A DNA stretch of 64,000 nt from Ooceraea biroi (GCF_003672135.1 NC_039510.1:14446001-14510000); one strand, 5' to 3'. Shown: positions 1 through 12,059, counted from the first letter of the stretch. Program-made: numbers and translations. The notes: generated from the letters alone by a model not told the origin.

Positions 1-1945
1 AGCCTCAAAGTCATACAGAGCGCGTACTTTTCTGCCTTCCGAAGTGCTTGTAGACCCGAGCACAGAATTAACGCTAGGGTATAAACTCGAGCCCTTTTTC
101 GAAGCTGGCGAACTATGCGATGAAGTGCTCTGAGTGTGCGCCTTGTTTTCTTGCAACGAAAGCTGTATAGCTACAAGATAAGCAAATGTGAGAAACAATC
201 GCTTGAAACATCGTTGATCGATAACGCAGCAAGTGTAATCGTGAAATGATACCTCTCGCAAGATCTGCTTCTTCTTGCGAATTTGTTACTACGTTAGGAT
301 CTCTGCTCAGAGCGGTCGAACGTTTTGGCTGAAAGATATCACACACATAAGACACGGAAAACAATGTTAGACTTAGATTAGAACGTTAGAACAAAGCGTT
401 CATTTAACACAGAGTAACGACATTGCATCTCTCCAATAAATCGACTCGTTCAAAATGCAGTCGACGATATATAGCAGAGCTATACAAGATACAGTCAGCA
501 TGCAAGTTCAGAAGAGGCGCACGGTGTCAATAACTGATAGTGTTATCACGACAGATTTAAATAACGTGAGGCTCAAAACATGCAATCCAATATTCCGCTG
601 TCGATGGAACAAATGTGGGAGCATTATCATGGTGCGGCGGTGACTCACCGTATCCGAGACGGAGGAGAAGTCATGGCCTTCACTCTTCAGTTTGTTGTAC
701 AGGCTTGGGATCAGATTCAACTGCGGATCCGTCTTAAAGTCGCCCTCCACCCACTTTTTCAGGAGCGTTTTGATCTTCTCCACTATTTTCGGCTGCGGGT
801 GGTTAATGAGCTTCCTCAAGTCGCTCTCGAAGTCTCTGGACGCAATCTCCAGGTGAAAGATCTTTCCGCAGTTACTGGCGCAAGCATCTAACAGCTGTAT
901 CGAAAGCAGACGATTATAGATTCGGTGGAAACTCGGTTGAGAGAATCATCAATTTTGTAGAATGATGTACTGACTGTTATCGCTTGCATGACGACATGAG
1001 GATCTTGACAGTACAGTCTCTTAACGATGGAGCGTAAGCAGTCCTTAGCGTTCTGACTGGAGGTGCCTACTTTGTCGCAGATGTCCATTATTTTCCCCCA
1101 TTCCTCCGTCACATTGTTCTCGTTGGTTGCCTTTTCTGATGCAATACAATTACTTAAATCAGTATGCAAGGTATGCAGAGCAAAGAGAGTTAAGCAAAAT
1201 AGCAAGCACAAAAATGCTGACATTTGATAACGAACTACAAAGCAATTAAAACTGAAAAGCCACTCATAAATGTATAGCAGCGACGCACTAATAAAGTTAC
1301 AATGACAATTCAAACAGTTCAAACATAGGCAAGAGTATGTCAAGGATGTTTTTTTTGCTAGTCAATAAGGTTGTCCTCTCAGCTGCACCTCCTGCACCTC
1401 TAAATTACCATTTTCCCTCCCCTGCTCCCCAATGCTCGATCGCATTCCTGCTCCAGTTCGAGTGCAGGAAGCCTAAACATGGTGCAGCTGAGAAGGCAGG
1501 CCTGCCCTACGTCACCCGACCAAAACACGACAGCGAGCGAGCCAGCTCGTCATCGAGCGATTATCGGAATCATCGGAATCACCCGATGCCGAGTAGGGAG
1601 ATCGGTCACGCGGTCGGATCGCGAAACGACTCGAATCGGATGGATCGCGAGGAGCGGCTAACTCGCGTTGAAAATCCATCGACACGACGGAGGTCAAGTG
1701 TCAACAACCGCTTAATGCGCTCAATGCGGACGGCGGGAGAGCCGTTTTCTCGCGGGCCATACGGAGAGAACGGCGGTTTCCGACGCGCTGACGAGGAACG
1801 CCAGGAGTGATTCATCGGGAATGGTTTATCGCCGCCGAGACTCGTCGCCAGGCGGGTGACGGGCGGTCGCGGACGGTCCACCACGGCGCGGCGGATACTC
1901 ACCGACGTCAGCGTCGAAAGGCGAGGAGGCCTGGAAGAGACCCAT
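1..1945 (-). CDS. Stam: STAM, signal transducing adaptor molecule (partial, 5' five coding exons)
   Basis: STAM pairs with Hrs in the ESCRT-0 complex on early endosomes, where it binds ubiquitinated receptors for lysosomal sorting. I read five exons on the minus strand: 1903-1945 (start ATG at 1945, MGLFQASSPFDADV), 975-1135, 649-894, 253-328 and 1-170 (cut by the window edge). Introns are 767, 80, 320 and 82 bp, all GT-AG, and every phase joins cleanly to give 232 residues with no stop. Residues about 10-145 form the VHS domain (EEWGKIMDICDKVG, KDCLRSIVKRL, HPQPKIVEKIKTLLKKW, DPQLNLIPSLYNKL). Residues about 168-183 form a ubiquitin-interacting motif (EEADLARAIQLSLQE), split by the last intron. 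The SH3 domain begins at about residue 223 (KVRALYDFEA) and runs off the left edge, so the rest of SH3, the GAT/coiled-coil region and the tail are missing. The UIM and SH3 are what separate STAM from Hrs. The gene looks intact. Confidence 0.95.
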
Positions 1946-2773
1946 GTCTTTGTCCGCGGCTCTTTCGTCCCTTGTTCCCGGTTTTTTCTACACAGCGACG
2001 AGGTTACGCCGACGTACGTCGCGCTCGCACGCTTCGCAGCACGGAATCGCGCTGCGCATCCAGCTAGCCGACGCTCACCACTCGCGAACGCGGCTGACCG
2101 AGTGACTGACGACGTCCTGCTCCACCGCTGCACCGGCGGACATGTTGCTCTCGTTACTGCCGAGAACCTCGATACCTCGATCGGAACTCGCGAACGTCGA
2201 CCCCGATCGTGCGCTAGTTCCCTTCCGAGAAATCACGACGCGGTGATTTATTCAGCGCGCCGGTGGAGCCATGTTTCCTGATTTCTCGCGAGTGCACCTG
2301 CACGCGAATTTTGTCACGGCGATTGTCCGGGAATCGGGACGTCGGCCGTGGCGGAAACAAAGGCGCACGAGATGCGAGAGGATCGATGTATCGAGTACAG
2401 CGATCGTTTATAGTCATGTCACTCTGAGTCACTGTGCATGAATGTCTAGATGTGACGCATCCAATTCGAAGAAGAAACTAGAAAGAGATAACGGCGGGAT
2501 TACCGACCGCTTCGAGTCGTTTTTATTATAAGATTTTAATATTAATATTAATCATGTATTTATATTAATATTAAATTTAATATAAATATTTTAATATTTT
2601 ATTATTATTACATGATTCTGTATCATCGCATTTATCATCCGTGCTCGCATCCGTTTGGCTCGTAGTTCCTGCGAGCGCGGTATTTACGAGAGGGCGCACG
2701 AGTCTACAAACTGTTCTCTGGCCTTTTCGAGGCACTCGCAGGCGCTTGATACCCCGAAGCAAGTCTGAGAAGA
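1946..2773. promoter_or_regulatory. Divergent intergenic region between Stam and zucchini
   Basis: The start codons of Stam (minus) and zucchini (plus) are 828 bp apart and point away from each other, so both promoters and 5'UTRs should lie here. The Stam side (about 1946-2400) is GC- and CpG-rich with no obvious TATA box, as expected for a housekeeping gene. The middle (2520-2620) is an AT-rich tract built from ATTAATATT-like repeats. The last about 130 bp before zucchini are again CpG-rich. Transcription start sites cannot be fixed by eye. Confidence 0.6.
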
Positions 2774-3734
2774 ATGTGGATGAAAGCTATTGTCATAACC
2801 TCCGGTATCCTGATATCGGAAGCGATCTGGCAGATGTACAATGCGTACAAACGTTCACGACGGAAGGCCGTTTCCGACGGTAAAGCGAGACATAAACGGA
2901 AGATCTTCGAGGTTATGTTCTTCTCGAAGGAATCCGCTCGGTGCCGGCCGCATATAGATCTAAATGCCCCGTGCGGGAGAAAGGATTGCGCCGTGGAACA
3001 CTTGAGGTAATTAAAATAATAATTCTTACGACGTAATACAGTGTAATGCAAAGACCCAACTTGAGTAAGTTCATCGCTTTCATTTATCCTTGTGCAGTTT
3101 CATATGAAATGGTTCTACGTTCTACGAAATGGTACGCTACACATTTGCAGAAAGCTCGTGCAGTACTTGGATTCCGCGACCGAGACTCTGGACGTGTGCA
3201 TGTATTTCTTCACGTGTCCGTTATTGGCGACGGCGATCGTACGCGCCCACAAGAGAGGCGTTCTTGTGAGAATGGTGGTAGATGAGAGTATGGCGCGCAA
3301 TGGTGATAGTCAGGCGACCAAGCGCTTCTACCACAATGGTTCGTTACATTTGTTACATACGCACTGCACAGAAAAGTTTTACACGCGATAATTTTGATGA
3401 TTTAATGGCTAGCAATTCTGTGAGCGACACTGTTACCTTATTTACAGGTATTAAACCGAAAATGAAACAGTTGGATACGTTAATGCATCACAAATTCGCC
3501 ATTATTGATAAGGCACTTTTGATAACTGGCAGTGTAAATTGGACCATGTCTGCGTTTTTTGGAAATTTCGAGAGCCTGTTCGTGACTAACGAACAGGCTG
3601 CAGTGATGCCATTTGTAAATGAGTTTGAGAGGATATGGACGATGCTGGATAGTATAAATGCTGAGCAAAGTAATGCAGTAACTAACACTAATATTAATTC
3701 TAATTCTAATACAGGAAAAGATACATTAACATAA
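2774..3734 (+). CDS. zuc: Zucchini / PLD6-like mitochondrial endonuclease
   Basis: Zucchini is a phospholipase-D-superfamily nuclease of the outer mitochondrial membrane that cuts piRNA precursors; its mammalian relative PLD6 is also described as a cardiolipin hydrolase. I read three exons, 2774-3006, 3151-3338 and 3448-3734, which join to 235 residues, close to the fly protein's length. Residues about 5-22 form a hydrophobic N-terminal anchor (AIVITSGILISEAIW). C57, C67, C72 and H76 make the CCCH zinc-binding motif typical of the family (CGRKDCAVEH). The single HKD catalytic motif is H154-x-K156-x4-D161, followed by GSVNWT. The active enzyme is a dimer, so one HKD per chain is normal. For exon 2 I chose the acceptor at 3150 rather than the one at 3097: only the former keeps the frame open and joins HLR to KLVQYLDSATETLDVC as in the family. 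The tail is Asn-rich and probably disordered. Confidence 0.93.
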
Positions 3735-5109
3735 CGATTGACGCATTGATTGCTGTGTGCACAGTATATACGCAATACATAATTCATTATTTTACATTTA
3801 ATTTTACATACAAGCTAAGTTGCAATTTTGCAAGATATGAGATAATATTAGATTCGATATTATGTTATGTAATATAAATATCGCGATTATTATATTTACA
3901 ATATTACGTATATTTATACGTATATTATGTATAATTATTTTAATAACAAATTCGAATAATATACATATAAACTGTAAATGCAATAGTAATAATCCGCGTA
4001 AGATTTAAAACGTGACACTCGCAAGTTATTGACAAGTACGAAATATCTATGTTATTTTAAGACGAAAATATTTTTATTTTAGTTATTTTAGTTTAGTATT
4101 TTATTTTATTTTAGTTTCATGTATATACAAATAAATACGAAGTCTAATATTTGAAAGCATCTCTCTCTTATCATTTCTGATATCGCCTCGTTTCCTCTTT
4201 ATTTCATCCTTCGCGGAATCGTTAATGAAGATATTTCTCTAATCTGTATTTTACGATACGAGCCTCGTGCTTTGACGGATTAAATCTGACGCGTTTACGC
4301 GACGTGGGTACTGGACGTGCACGAAACGAACCGGCGAGTTGCCATGACGATCCTGACGTCACCGCGGTATACTATAATACATCTTTGTCCCAGCGACAGC
4401 CTTTGTTTTCGCTGAAATGATGCTGCGCCGTGATACATATCGATTTTCTTTCATCGGGAACAGTCATGGTCTCTCCTAGAGTTCATGGCCGCGCCGCAAA
4501 CGGACACCCGGAAACGCCCGTGGGCACTCTCGATCACGGACGCGCGTTGCGCGATCCGATGAAATCGATACCGTTACCGTTTCGTTTCGATACATGTTGA
4601 TACATGACGCTAGCATGGGAACGAATGAAAAAAATCTCATCATGATTTGCTATATTTCTGACGCAAGAATACTTCATTTTTGTAATCAGAGCGGTGATAG
4701 AACATTAACAAAGTACGTGTAACTTGATCTTTTAACTAACTATCGAGAACTAGTATTTCATATAATTACATATAATATCGACATTATATGCTTTAACGGT
4801 GACATATACGTATAAATCCAACGCGATCTCGCACGTCGTTCAAAACCGACGGTATCGTGCCTCCGCACGCTGGTGCCATCTACTTCACGGCGGGAAACGA
4901 CGCGCAACTTGAACGGTTGAACCGCGGCTTACTTCGCGACGTTCGAGCGGTTGCTTTCTTAACGTACGCGAGGAGGAACGCAGACGCGGCAAATTATGCA
5001 GCACTTTGCGGTGAAGCTTGAAGGTACTGCGCTTACGATGCCTCAGAAGTCCCCTGATGCAGCGACGTCTCGCGTTCTCACGTAGTTTCGAGGTAGGTGC
5101 AACAAATTG
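3735..5109. other. zucchini 3' flank and intergenic DNA
   Basis: AT-rich DNA as far as about 4250 is probably 3'UTR and flank. CpG-rich sequence follows at about 4260-4620, with a TGACGTCA-like site near 4354. A GC-rich stretch at 4860-5100 is open for about 50 codons on the plus strand (around 4863-5030), but it has no recognisable domain and no start. No gene is called. Confidence 0.5.
4130..4135 (+). terminator. zuc: Candidate poly(A) signal AATAAA for zucchini
   Basis: This is the first canonical AATAAA after the zucchini stop codon, about 400 nt downstream in AT-rich DNA. Variant hexamers lie closer, so the true cleavage site is uncertain. Confidence 0.35.
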
Positions 5110-5855
5110 CCCAGGCAGCACACATTGGTTTCAAAACCGTTTCATAAACGTTTTGCCGTAACGTTTCATAACCATTTTATTGAAACGTTTATTTAGGAGA
5201 AACGTTTCTTTTTCGGCAAAAAAACGTTTCAGAAACCATCAGAAAAATATTTATCAATTCTATATATCAGTGCCTCAAAGATAGACAGAGTTAAGTCACA
5301 TTTTTGTAAAAAACTACATTTTTATATTTTATGAATTACTCTCTAAATTTCGTGTAGTGGAATCTCACTCTTTTGAAATATCACTTCAGGTAATAGTGAT
5401 CTCAAAAGTTTCAAAAGAAAAGAAGAAGAAAAGAGTATTGGATCGGTTTTCCGGATGGTTATTTATAAGGTGATAACACAAATGTTACTTGCGAGAACGT
5501 CACGTCTGGCCTGGCCATCTATCGGTCGCTTGGTGGATCAGAGGTGGGAATCACACACACTTGTGTTGATTTTTGTCTCTTGTTCCATAATCGAGTACAT
5601 TGAAACGTATGATGTAAAAATAATGAATACTCGCAAAGTAAGTAGAAATTACTATTTTTTCTATATTAATTATATAATTTCAAATCAATTTAATAAAACA
5701 CATTTTTCGTTTCTGTGGAAACGTGAAAAATACGTTTTTAAAATTTAGGTCTAAAAGCGGTTTCTATTTAAACCGTTTCTTAAATGGTACTTTATGTTTC
5801 TTAGACATTAGATACGTCTAAGAAACATGTATTAGGCTAACATGTGCTGCCTGGG
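5110..5855. mobile_element. Non-autonomous TIR element with AAACGTTTC-rich subterminal region
   Basis: The stretch is bounded by a 13-bp perfect inverted repeat: CCCAGGCAGCACA at 5110-5122 and its complement at 5843-5855. A possible TG duplication flanks it, too short to count as proof. The left 120 bp hold many copies of variants of AAACGTTTC / AACCGTTTC, and related motifs recur near the right end. Just inside the right end is a perfect 13-bp hairpin (arms 5794-5806 and 5816-5828, ATGTTTCTTAGAC). No transposase is encoded; internal open frames look meaningless. This is a MITE-like element whose superfamily I cannot assign. Confidence 0.75.
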
Positions 5856-5940
5856 TGCCTTTTTCTCTTCCATTTGTAAAGTGCGCTCGCTCGAACGAAG
5901 CAAGCCCCGACACAAGATGGCGAAAGCGACCGTCTCGAGG

Positions 5941-6248
5941 TAGAGTCCTAAATATTAGAGAGGCGCGAATGGGCACCCTCTTTCTGATTGGTCGGCCGCC
6001 ATGTTGAGGCACAATGCCCCGCGTTGTTGATAATCGCGATGTGCAGGAGGTTGTCGCACGTACAGTGCTCCAGCAACCATCTCCCATCCTGTGACGTTCG
6101 TTCCCCAATCACGAAGCCCTTTAAAAGATATCTCTAATATAAATGTGAGTACTGGAGCAGGCAGTGGCATATATATTTGTGCCTCAAGATGGCGGCGTGG
6201 CGGCGGAGTGGGGGTACCGTTCGCGCCTCTCTAATATTTAGGACTCTA
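5941..6248. mobile_element. hAT-type MITE with 8-bp target duplication
   Basis: The element is 308 bp with terminal inverted repeats of about 29 bp beginning TAGAGTCCTAAATATTAGAG and continuing AGGCGCGAA. It is flanked by an exact 8-bp direct repeat, TCTCGAGG, at 5933-5940 and 6249-6256. An 8-bp duplication and a TAGAG terminus fit the hAT superfamily. It has no coding capacity. The intact target duplication argues for a fairly recent insertion. Confidence 0.85.
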
Positions 6249-6256
6249 TCTCGAGG

Positions 6257-8223
6257 ATATTTCGAACGAAATAATTTGTTAAGCTAGCTTCGCACATAGG
6301 AGTGCCCGAAACCTCGGATAAAATAAAGCTAAGGTTAAAGCTCGAATGAGTCGATCGGTATCACATCGAAAAATGTTCGATGTTAAAATTGATGAAATAT
6401 GACGAGATACGTATCAGATATAGCACCCGGGCGAGTATCATGGCGTTCTTGGCGCGATTGGCAAAAGTACGATTTTCGACGAATAATTTCGCGATAACGT
6501 CGTGCGAGTCGCGGAAACGGCTTGTTTCACGCTCAGATCGCAACGCGCTTCTGGGCTTTTCCCAGATTGAAAAGTCAAATTGACGCGACCGTTACGCGAA
6601 TTTCATTAGCCTAATATTAGTTCCCGCGCTTTGAGCGAGATCCTTCATTTTGCGACGCCCTCGAAATTGCCGTCGCGAGGTTTATTCGGCCGTGTTTAAC
6701 AGCTGTTTAACGGCTCGTTTTTAATTCAGCCTCCTCTCGTTGCCGCGGACGAGTCTGCGATCCGGGTCTCCGCCAAGAAAGTTTCGGCGAAGGTGCAAGT
6801 GCAGGTGTACGTCGAAACCGCGGCCAGATATCGTAAAGGCCACGATTCGTTGCTCGAGAGGAGCTACGATTCTCGTGCGGGTGCATTTGCGACGATTATA
6901 AATATACATGACGATCTCTCATGCAGTTAATATCGAATGTAGCATATCCGAGTGTCTGAGAATTCAAAGTGCATGCTATGAGATATATTCGGCGTTTAAT
7001 GTAAAAAATGTCGGGATACATAGTAGAAATTCATCCTTTTTTTATCCCTTGAAAAATGCATCGAAATGTTCGGAATTTATTGACGCGCAATATATGAATT
7101 TCAGATATTTTTATTATCGATTATAATTAAGCAGCGGGTTGTCATTTGTCACGTTACGTTGCTACGATTTAATTAGAAACAGACACAATTTTCAATTAGC
7201 GAAGTTGGTTGAAGACTAAAACGGACTTCTATCGTCCGCGCGCTATCTTAATCGCGCGATCTTCCGCCGTTGGATGATATTATTACCGTGCTGCACGGCA
7301 CGCGAGTGTTTAAATATTACGTGTAATTCCGTGCCGGCTTGAAAAGTTTATGTATTCGCGTGCTCGCGCGTAATTAACTCTCTGACAAGGGTTGATAATC
7401 CTGAAATACGCGTATTACACGCGCGCGCGCGTCGCGTTCGCGCGTGTGCGAGCTTAATTCCGACGTGCGGTGGCCGTATTGATTGCGTATTTTTAGACAC
7501 ACCGGCGGCAACCCTGCCGTCGTCAAATATTAACCCCCGGCCCGAAATAGATCCGCGCCCCCGTCGGTTATATTTATTACTCTCGAACGAGCAGTTGCTA
7601 CTTATTATCCTGGGGGGGGGGGGGGGAGAACAGTAAAAACATAAAAGATAGCGAATTGCGCTATAAGATGCTACTTTTCCCATCGCGACGCGTTATTGTG
7701 ATATATTGAGATGGGGGTTGGATAGTATAATCGTTCCCAGAATATTCTGTAACTTACTGCCACGTTAAAAGAGAAGATACTCTTTTGCCGTTCGTTACTC
7801 CGTATCTTGCGTAAAGTTTATAGCTTTTACTCCCGTAAAACTGGTTTTTAGCGTTACTGGCAATTACTTTTTTGGCGTTAATTAATCGCGAGTTAAGAAA
7901 ATCAAATTAACCGAGTAAATATTAAAGTTAATCAACTGATACGAATGTAAATAGGTAATGATAACTATATTTAAGTAATAAAGTATAGAAAACTGTAAGT
8001 ACTGGAATATCCTCGTCGAGAAATAGGTAATTTCAAATCGATAGAAGAAATTTATAATGAAAAAGAAAAACGATTATATAATTTATGTTATACTGTACTA
8101 TGCTAGTACTATATATTATTCAGTCCGGAAATATGAATAATCGAAAAATATATATCTGATATTATGATATCTGAGAATATAAATGAAATGGTAGAGACTA
8201 TATATACTATAATATTAGATATA
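6257..8223. other. Intergenic, no gene seen
   Basis: CpG-rich at 6600-7600 and AT-rich afterwards. A frame open for about 76 codons on the plus strand lies around 6700-6930 behind an acceptor-like site at about 6733, but it has no recognisable motif, start or donor. A G15 run is annotated separately. Nothing else is supported. Confidence 0.5.
7612..7626 (+). repeat. Poly-G tract, 15 Gs
   Basis: An uninterrupted run of 15 Gs. Such runs are rare in this genome context, prone to length change and could form a quadruplex; a sequencing length error is also possible. Confidence 0.9.
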
Positions 8224-8984
8224 CAGGGTGTCCCGGGTTTTAACCGACAAACTGCGGGAGCATATTCTACTAGTGGAAATAAGAAAAAATTCTTATATCG
8301 AGTTTGCTTAGAAATGCTTTATTACAAAGTTATAAACCAATATTGAAAAGAAATATGAGATAAGTAACAACGGATTTTTTCACAAAAATAAAAATTATCT
8401 ACGCAATGATTTAGTGACGCATTTCAAAATGTTGTCCTTGCACATCGATACAAGCTAGACATCGACGTAGTACAGAATTTGTTACGGTACGACATTCCTG
8501 AAAATTTTGTTGCATCTCAGTAACTGAATTAGTAATTCGTTGCTTTAAATCTATCTGGTACTCTCCTGTTAGGAAATCTACGTTGATACTCTCGTACGGC
8601 AGCTCGTGCATTTCCGTCACAGAATCCGTACACGAAATGAATATCAGTGTATTCCTCATTTGAAAACACTTTTGGCATTCTGATAGTAATTGTTAGTTCA
8701 CACGACGATTGAAATCTAACAGCTACTGTTGTGAAAGTAACAATCATACTGAATCGTTTCAACATAGTGAACATGAATACATGTGAATACACGTAACATA
8801 AACATCTTCGACCTTGCAAATTCTACACTATGTTCCGTTGTTACTTATCTCATATTTCTTTTCAATATTGGTTTATAACTTTGTAATAAAGCATTTCTAA
8901 GCAAACTCGATATAAGAATTTTTTCTTATTTCCACTAGTAGAATATGCTCCCGCAGTTTGTCGGTTAAAACCCGGGACACCCTG
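8224..8984. mobile_element. Internally deleted DUF4817-type DNA transposon, copy A
   Basis: A 761-bp element flanked by TA on both sides, with inverted repeats of about 151 bp (8224-8374 and 8834-8984) starting CAGGGTGTCCCGGGTTTTAA. The interior keeps only the two ends of a transposase gene on the minus strand. The TA target, CAGGGTG terminus and DUF4817 helix-turn-helix domain fit Tc1/mariner-related elements that are common in ants. The second copy at 32413-33172 is nearly identical, so this deletion derivative has itself been mobilised by a full-length relative. Confidence 0.88.
8411..8819 (-). pseudogene. Transposase remnant (DUF4817 N-terminus joined to C-terminal tail)
   Basis: One minus-strand frame reads a DUF4817-like N-terminal domain: MPKVFSNEEYTD, then YGFCDGNARAAVREYQRRFP and NRRVPDR, and stops soon after. 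Another frame holds a transposase C-terminal tail (LKQRITNSVTEMQQNF then LRRCLACIDVQGQHFE). They meet near 8545-8553, where the catalytic DDE/D core has been lost and the frame shifts, so no working transposase can be made. Confidence 0.85.
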
Positions 8985-8986
8985 TA

Positions 8987-11900
8987 TAAGAGTATTAAAC
9001 ACGGAGACACATGTAACTGAAAATCTAATAAACGTATATACTCCTCAAATGCAACTTTTACGCTAAAGTTATCGACAAGCATGGAAATAGTATATTCTTA
9101 AGTATCAGAAACTGCACAGGTACATGTGTGTACGTGCGTACATGTGTGCATGGTGTCGTCGGTTCCAAGAATATCCCCTCGAATCAGCACTCGAATTACC
9201 ACCGTACTTTTGGATTCAAAATCGGCCTGCGAGATTCAAAGGCCACGAGCGACGATAAAGGACGAGGCTGCGCGCCATTTTTATTAGCGCCAGTTAACGA
9301 CAAATTAAGGGAAACCGGTTCTCCGTTCCCTCTTCTGTCCTGGCGCCCAACACCGGGAGTTTTATTCGCGACATCTAATAACGAGAGAGGTGTTTGAGAG
9401 CGCAATCCCGCGCATCCTCATCCTCGTCCTTATCATCGTCGCGTTTTTATAGGTTGCATCCGCCCCAGGCAAGGCGCTTGAACCCTTGACGGGGCGAACG
9501 ACCTTTAGTCCTGTCTCTCTCTCGCGGGGAGTTCCTCTCGCGTATATACGTGTACGCGAGCACATCGAGGAGCATTTTCTTTGACGTCAGAGGGCAATCA
9601 TGCAACGTCGTAAAGCGAACAGAGAACCCCACCGTCGAAATGCCCCGGGTAGCTCCGTCGTAAATCCGCACGCCCACACGATCGGTTGTCCGCGAGAGAT
9701 ACGTGCCGAAAGGGACCGATGTGAATCCTGCAAAAGGTCCACGTGTCGAAGCGAACCTTCGCAAGCTCGGCTGACTGTCCCTCAGACCTTCGGCATTTTA
9801 CTTCTGGCATTTCTTTGCTTCACGTTTCATCTTGATTTTGCATCTCGCCGTTTAGCAGCGCAGCTAAATGAAATAACTGATAATAAATCCAATTTGAAAT
9901 GGCTGGAAACGTCAAAAAAGGCACATGATGCAAAATCATTGAACATTACGAGGATTCAGACACTTTCGCGAATTAATACGTAAAAAGGGATTAAAGTGCT
10001 AAAGCAGCTAAAGCGTCGCTGCAACTGCGATGCGCTGAGCATGACGCGCGCCGATACAAGTGGAACGTTGTTCGTACGATGATGTATAAATAGGCTGGGC
10101 GGTATGAAAATAGACAGCGGGGCGTTGGACCGGAGGATCGATGGCGATGCTTGTCCCCGGTGGCGGCTTGCCCGACTTTATTTTTCGTCAAGTAACCGCG
10201 TTACGCGGCTCGAGTCGAGACAGCGCGTCTGCTTCAGACCGAGGCACTAACCCGCGTTATCTCCCGATATCTTTCGGCTGCCGTGATCACAAACTTATCT
10301 CTCTCGCTCTGAACGAAGGAATGCATCTCAATTTAATTCTTCAGCTTTTTTGACAGTTTTTCAAAATTCTATCTATCGAGATGGGAACATTAACTGAGTT
10401 TGCTTTATTTAATTCAATATCATCGTCCTATCAGCAATTTTTCGATAAATGATTTTATCAATCGAATTTCATGTAGCTGTCCTGCACGTTGAATGTGAAT
10501 AAAAACGCACGTTGAAGGTAATTGACAAATGTCAGAGTTCATTTCTCGCTGGAACACCGTTTTCTCGATTCCCGCGAACGTTGCACGTGCACTCGCTCGA
10601 CTTTTGCGTCCGAGCCAATCGATTGCCAATCTCTCGTCGTCGTGTGCTGTTACGTTACGATGCGTTTAAACACCTCGGCTGTGTACGTACTTGATGTCCG
10701 CTTTGCGGAGATAACGTGCTGTCAAGTATCCAGTCGGTTTGGTGCTTGTCAAAACAAGCCGCTGAGAATACTCCGCCACGTGGATGGAAATAGCGGCACG
10801 TCGGTTCGAAATACGCGCGCATCGGGAGAAGAAAGATGATGGAACGCGGGTGCATGTCGAAACGTTCGTTTGATGCACGCACGCCAGTGGCGTAACTAAT
10901 GGCCTCGAACATCTGGCGATACCCGCGGAAGCAATGGTGTGAAAAGCGAGAAAGAAGAAGGAGGAGAGAAGAAAAGTTTATTTCATCCTAGATCATCGTG
11001 TCTGTCAGATTTTTGTAGCTTCCTCGATCGATATAACGATATCATCGATGTAACGAAACTGTACGCATGTTTTTACGATATTAAAAGAGAGAGTCTTGCC
11101 ACACGTTTAAATCTAAAACTGTTAGTTGGAACATGAAAGATATGGAATAAAATAATTATATGAAGTAGGCCGAGGATATGTCACAGTTTGCACGCGTCGT
11201 TCGCGGTAAAGAGACTAGATAAGTAAAGATCTTAAAATACTCTTTAGTGTTGCGTACTCATATGTGTCGACGACTATCAAGACATTTCGCGCTACGAACG
11301 ATGAATTTATTTTGGCACTCTGGGGAGCAAGCAAATGACATCTAGGCACTTTCATCGGCCGTCGTAGGAGCAAGCAGCGCGCAGTTGTATTTGATGACGG
11401 GTTGGGTGTAACATCGCTATTAGGAATAAGGAAATCGTAATATTGAGATAGCGTCACACTTGAGACAATATTATGAAGGGGAGAGTCTGAAACTGTAAGA
11501 AAATATTGCATTCGTGAAATCAGCGTACGTAATAAAGTAATATCAGAAAAAGACGCGATTTTCTGCTGCAAAATAAAAAGTTTTAATTAATTGCCAAATT
11601 GATTACCATCTAAATTTTTTTAAATAGTTAAAATGATAGTTTTTAATTCTTTCAAAAGTCTAGAAAAATAATTAAAACAAATAAAAGTTAAAAATGTTCG
11701 TAATTAAATTATGAGTTAATTGGATAAAAATAAAAAAATTCAAAAAATATAGAAAGAAATATGATATATACAGAAAAATATAATGACATTTTTTGAAAAC
11801 AAAGGCTTAAGGAATACGTGTTCATCTTATATTTACACCATCAGAAATTTTAAGCGTCCTTGACGCGTGCGAGAGCAAATTGAGTTGCCTTTTGCGATGT

Positions 11901-12055
11901 CGTAAGATGCGGCTCTTTGTCAGATTCTCGACCATGCACTTTTGAAGAGGAAAGCTACAAAGGTTGGAATTCCTTCTCGTTCACTCCTTACTGCGACATT
12001 TGGTCGGGAATTGGTCCACGTAATTGGAGCCGACTAATGACATCGGTAATGGTGG
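8987..12055. other. Intergenic, no gene seen
   Basis: Mixed CpG-rich (9130-9800, 10000-10300, 10550-10930) and AT-rich (11570-11820) DNA. At 10087 a TATAAATAGG sequence lies 54 bp before an ATG at 10141 that opens a 70-codon frame; no protein family is recognisable and I do not call it a gene. Frames up to 127 codons (9600-9983) have no recognisable domain. Confidence 0.45.
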
Positions 12056-12059
12056 TTAA

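Noticed and set aside
1606..2133. 175-codon minus-strand frame over Stam exon 1
   Set aside because: It reads the start of Stam in the wrong frame and runs through the donor at 1902; the MGLFQASSPFDADV frame is the real one.
5455..5748. 97-codon frame inside the TIR element
   Set aside because: No transposase motif; it lies inside a non-autonomous element and is AT-rich by chance.
6700..6930. About 76 open codons after an acceptor-like site
   Set aside because: No donor, start or family; a run of this length is expected by chance in GC-rich DNA.
9600..9983. 127-codon frame with a hydrophobic centre
   Set aside because: The centre looks like a membrane segment (FGILLLAFLCFTFHL), but there is no start context, intron or homology that I recognise.
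10085..10353. TATAAATAGG followed by a 70-codon frame from 10141
   Set aside because: Same reasoning: promoter-like spacing alone does not make a gene.
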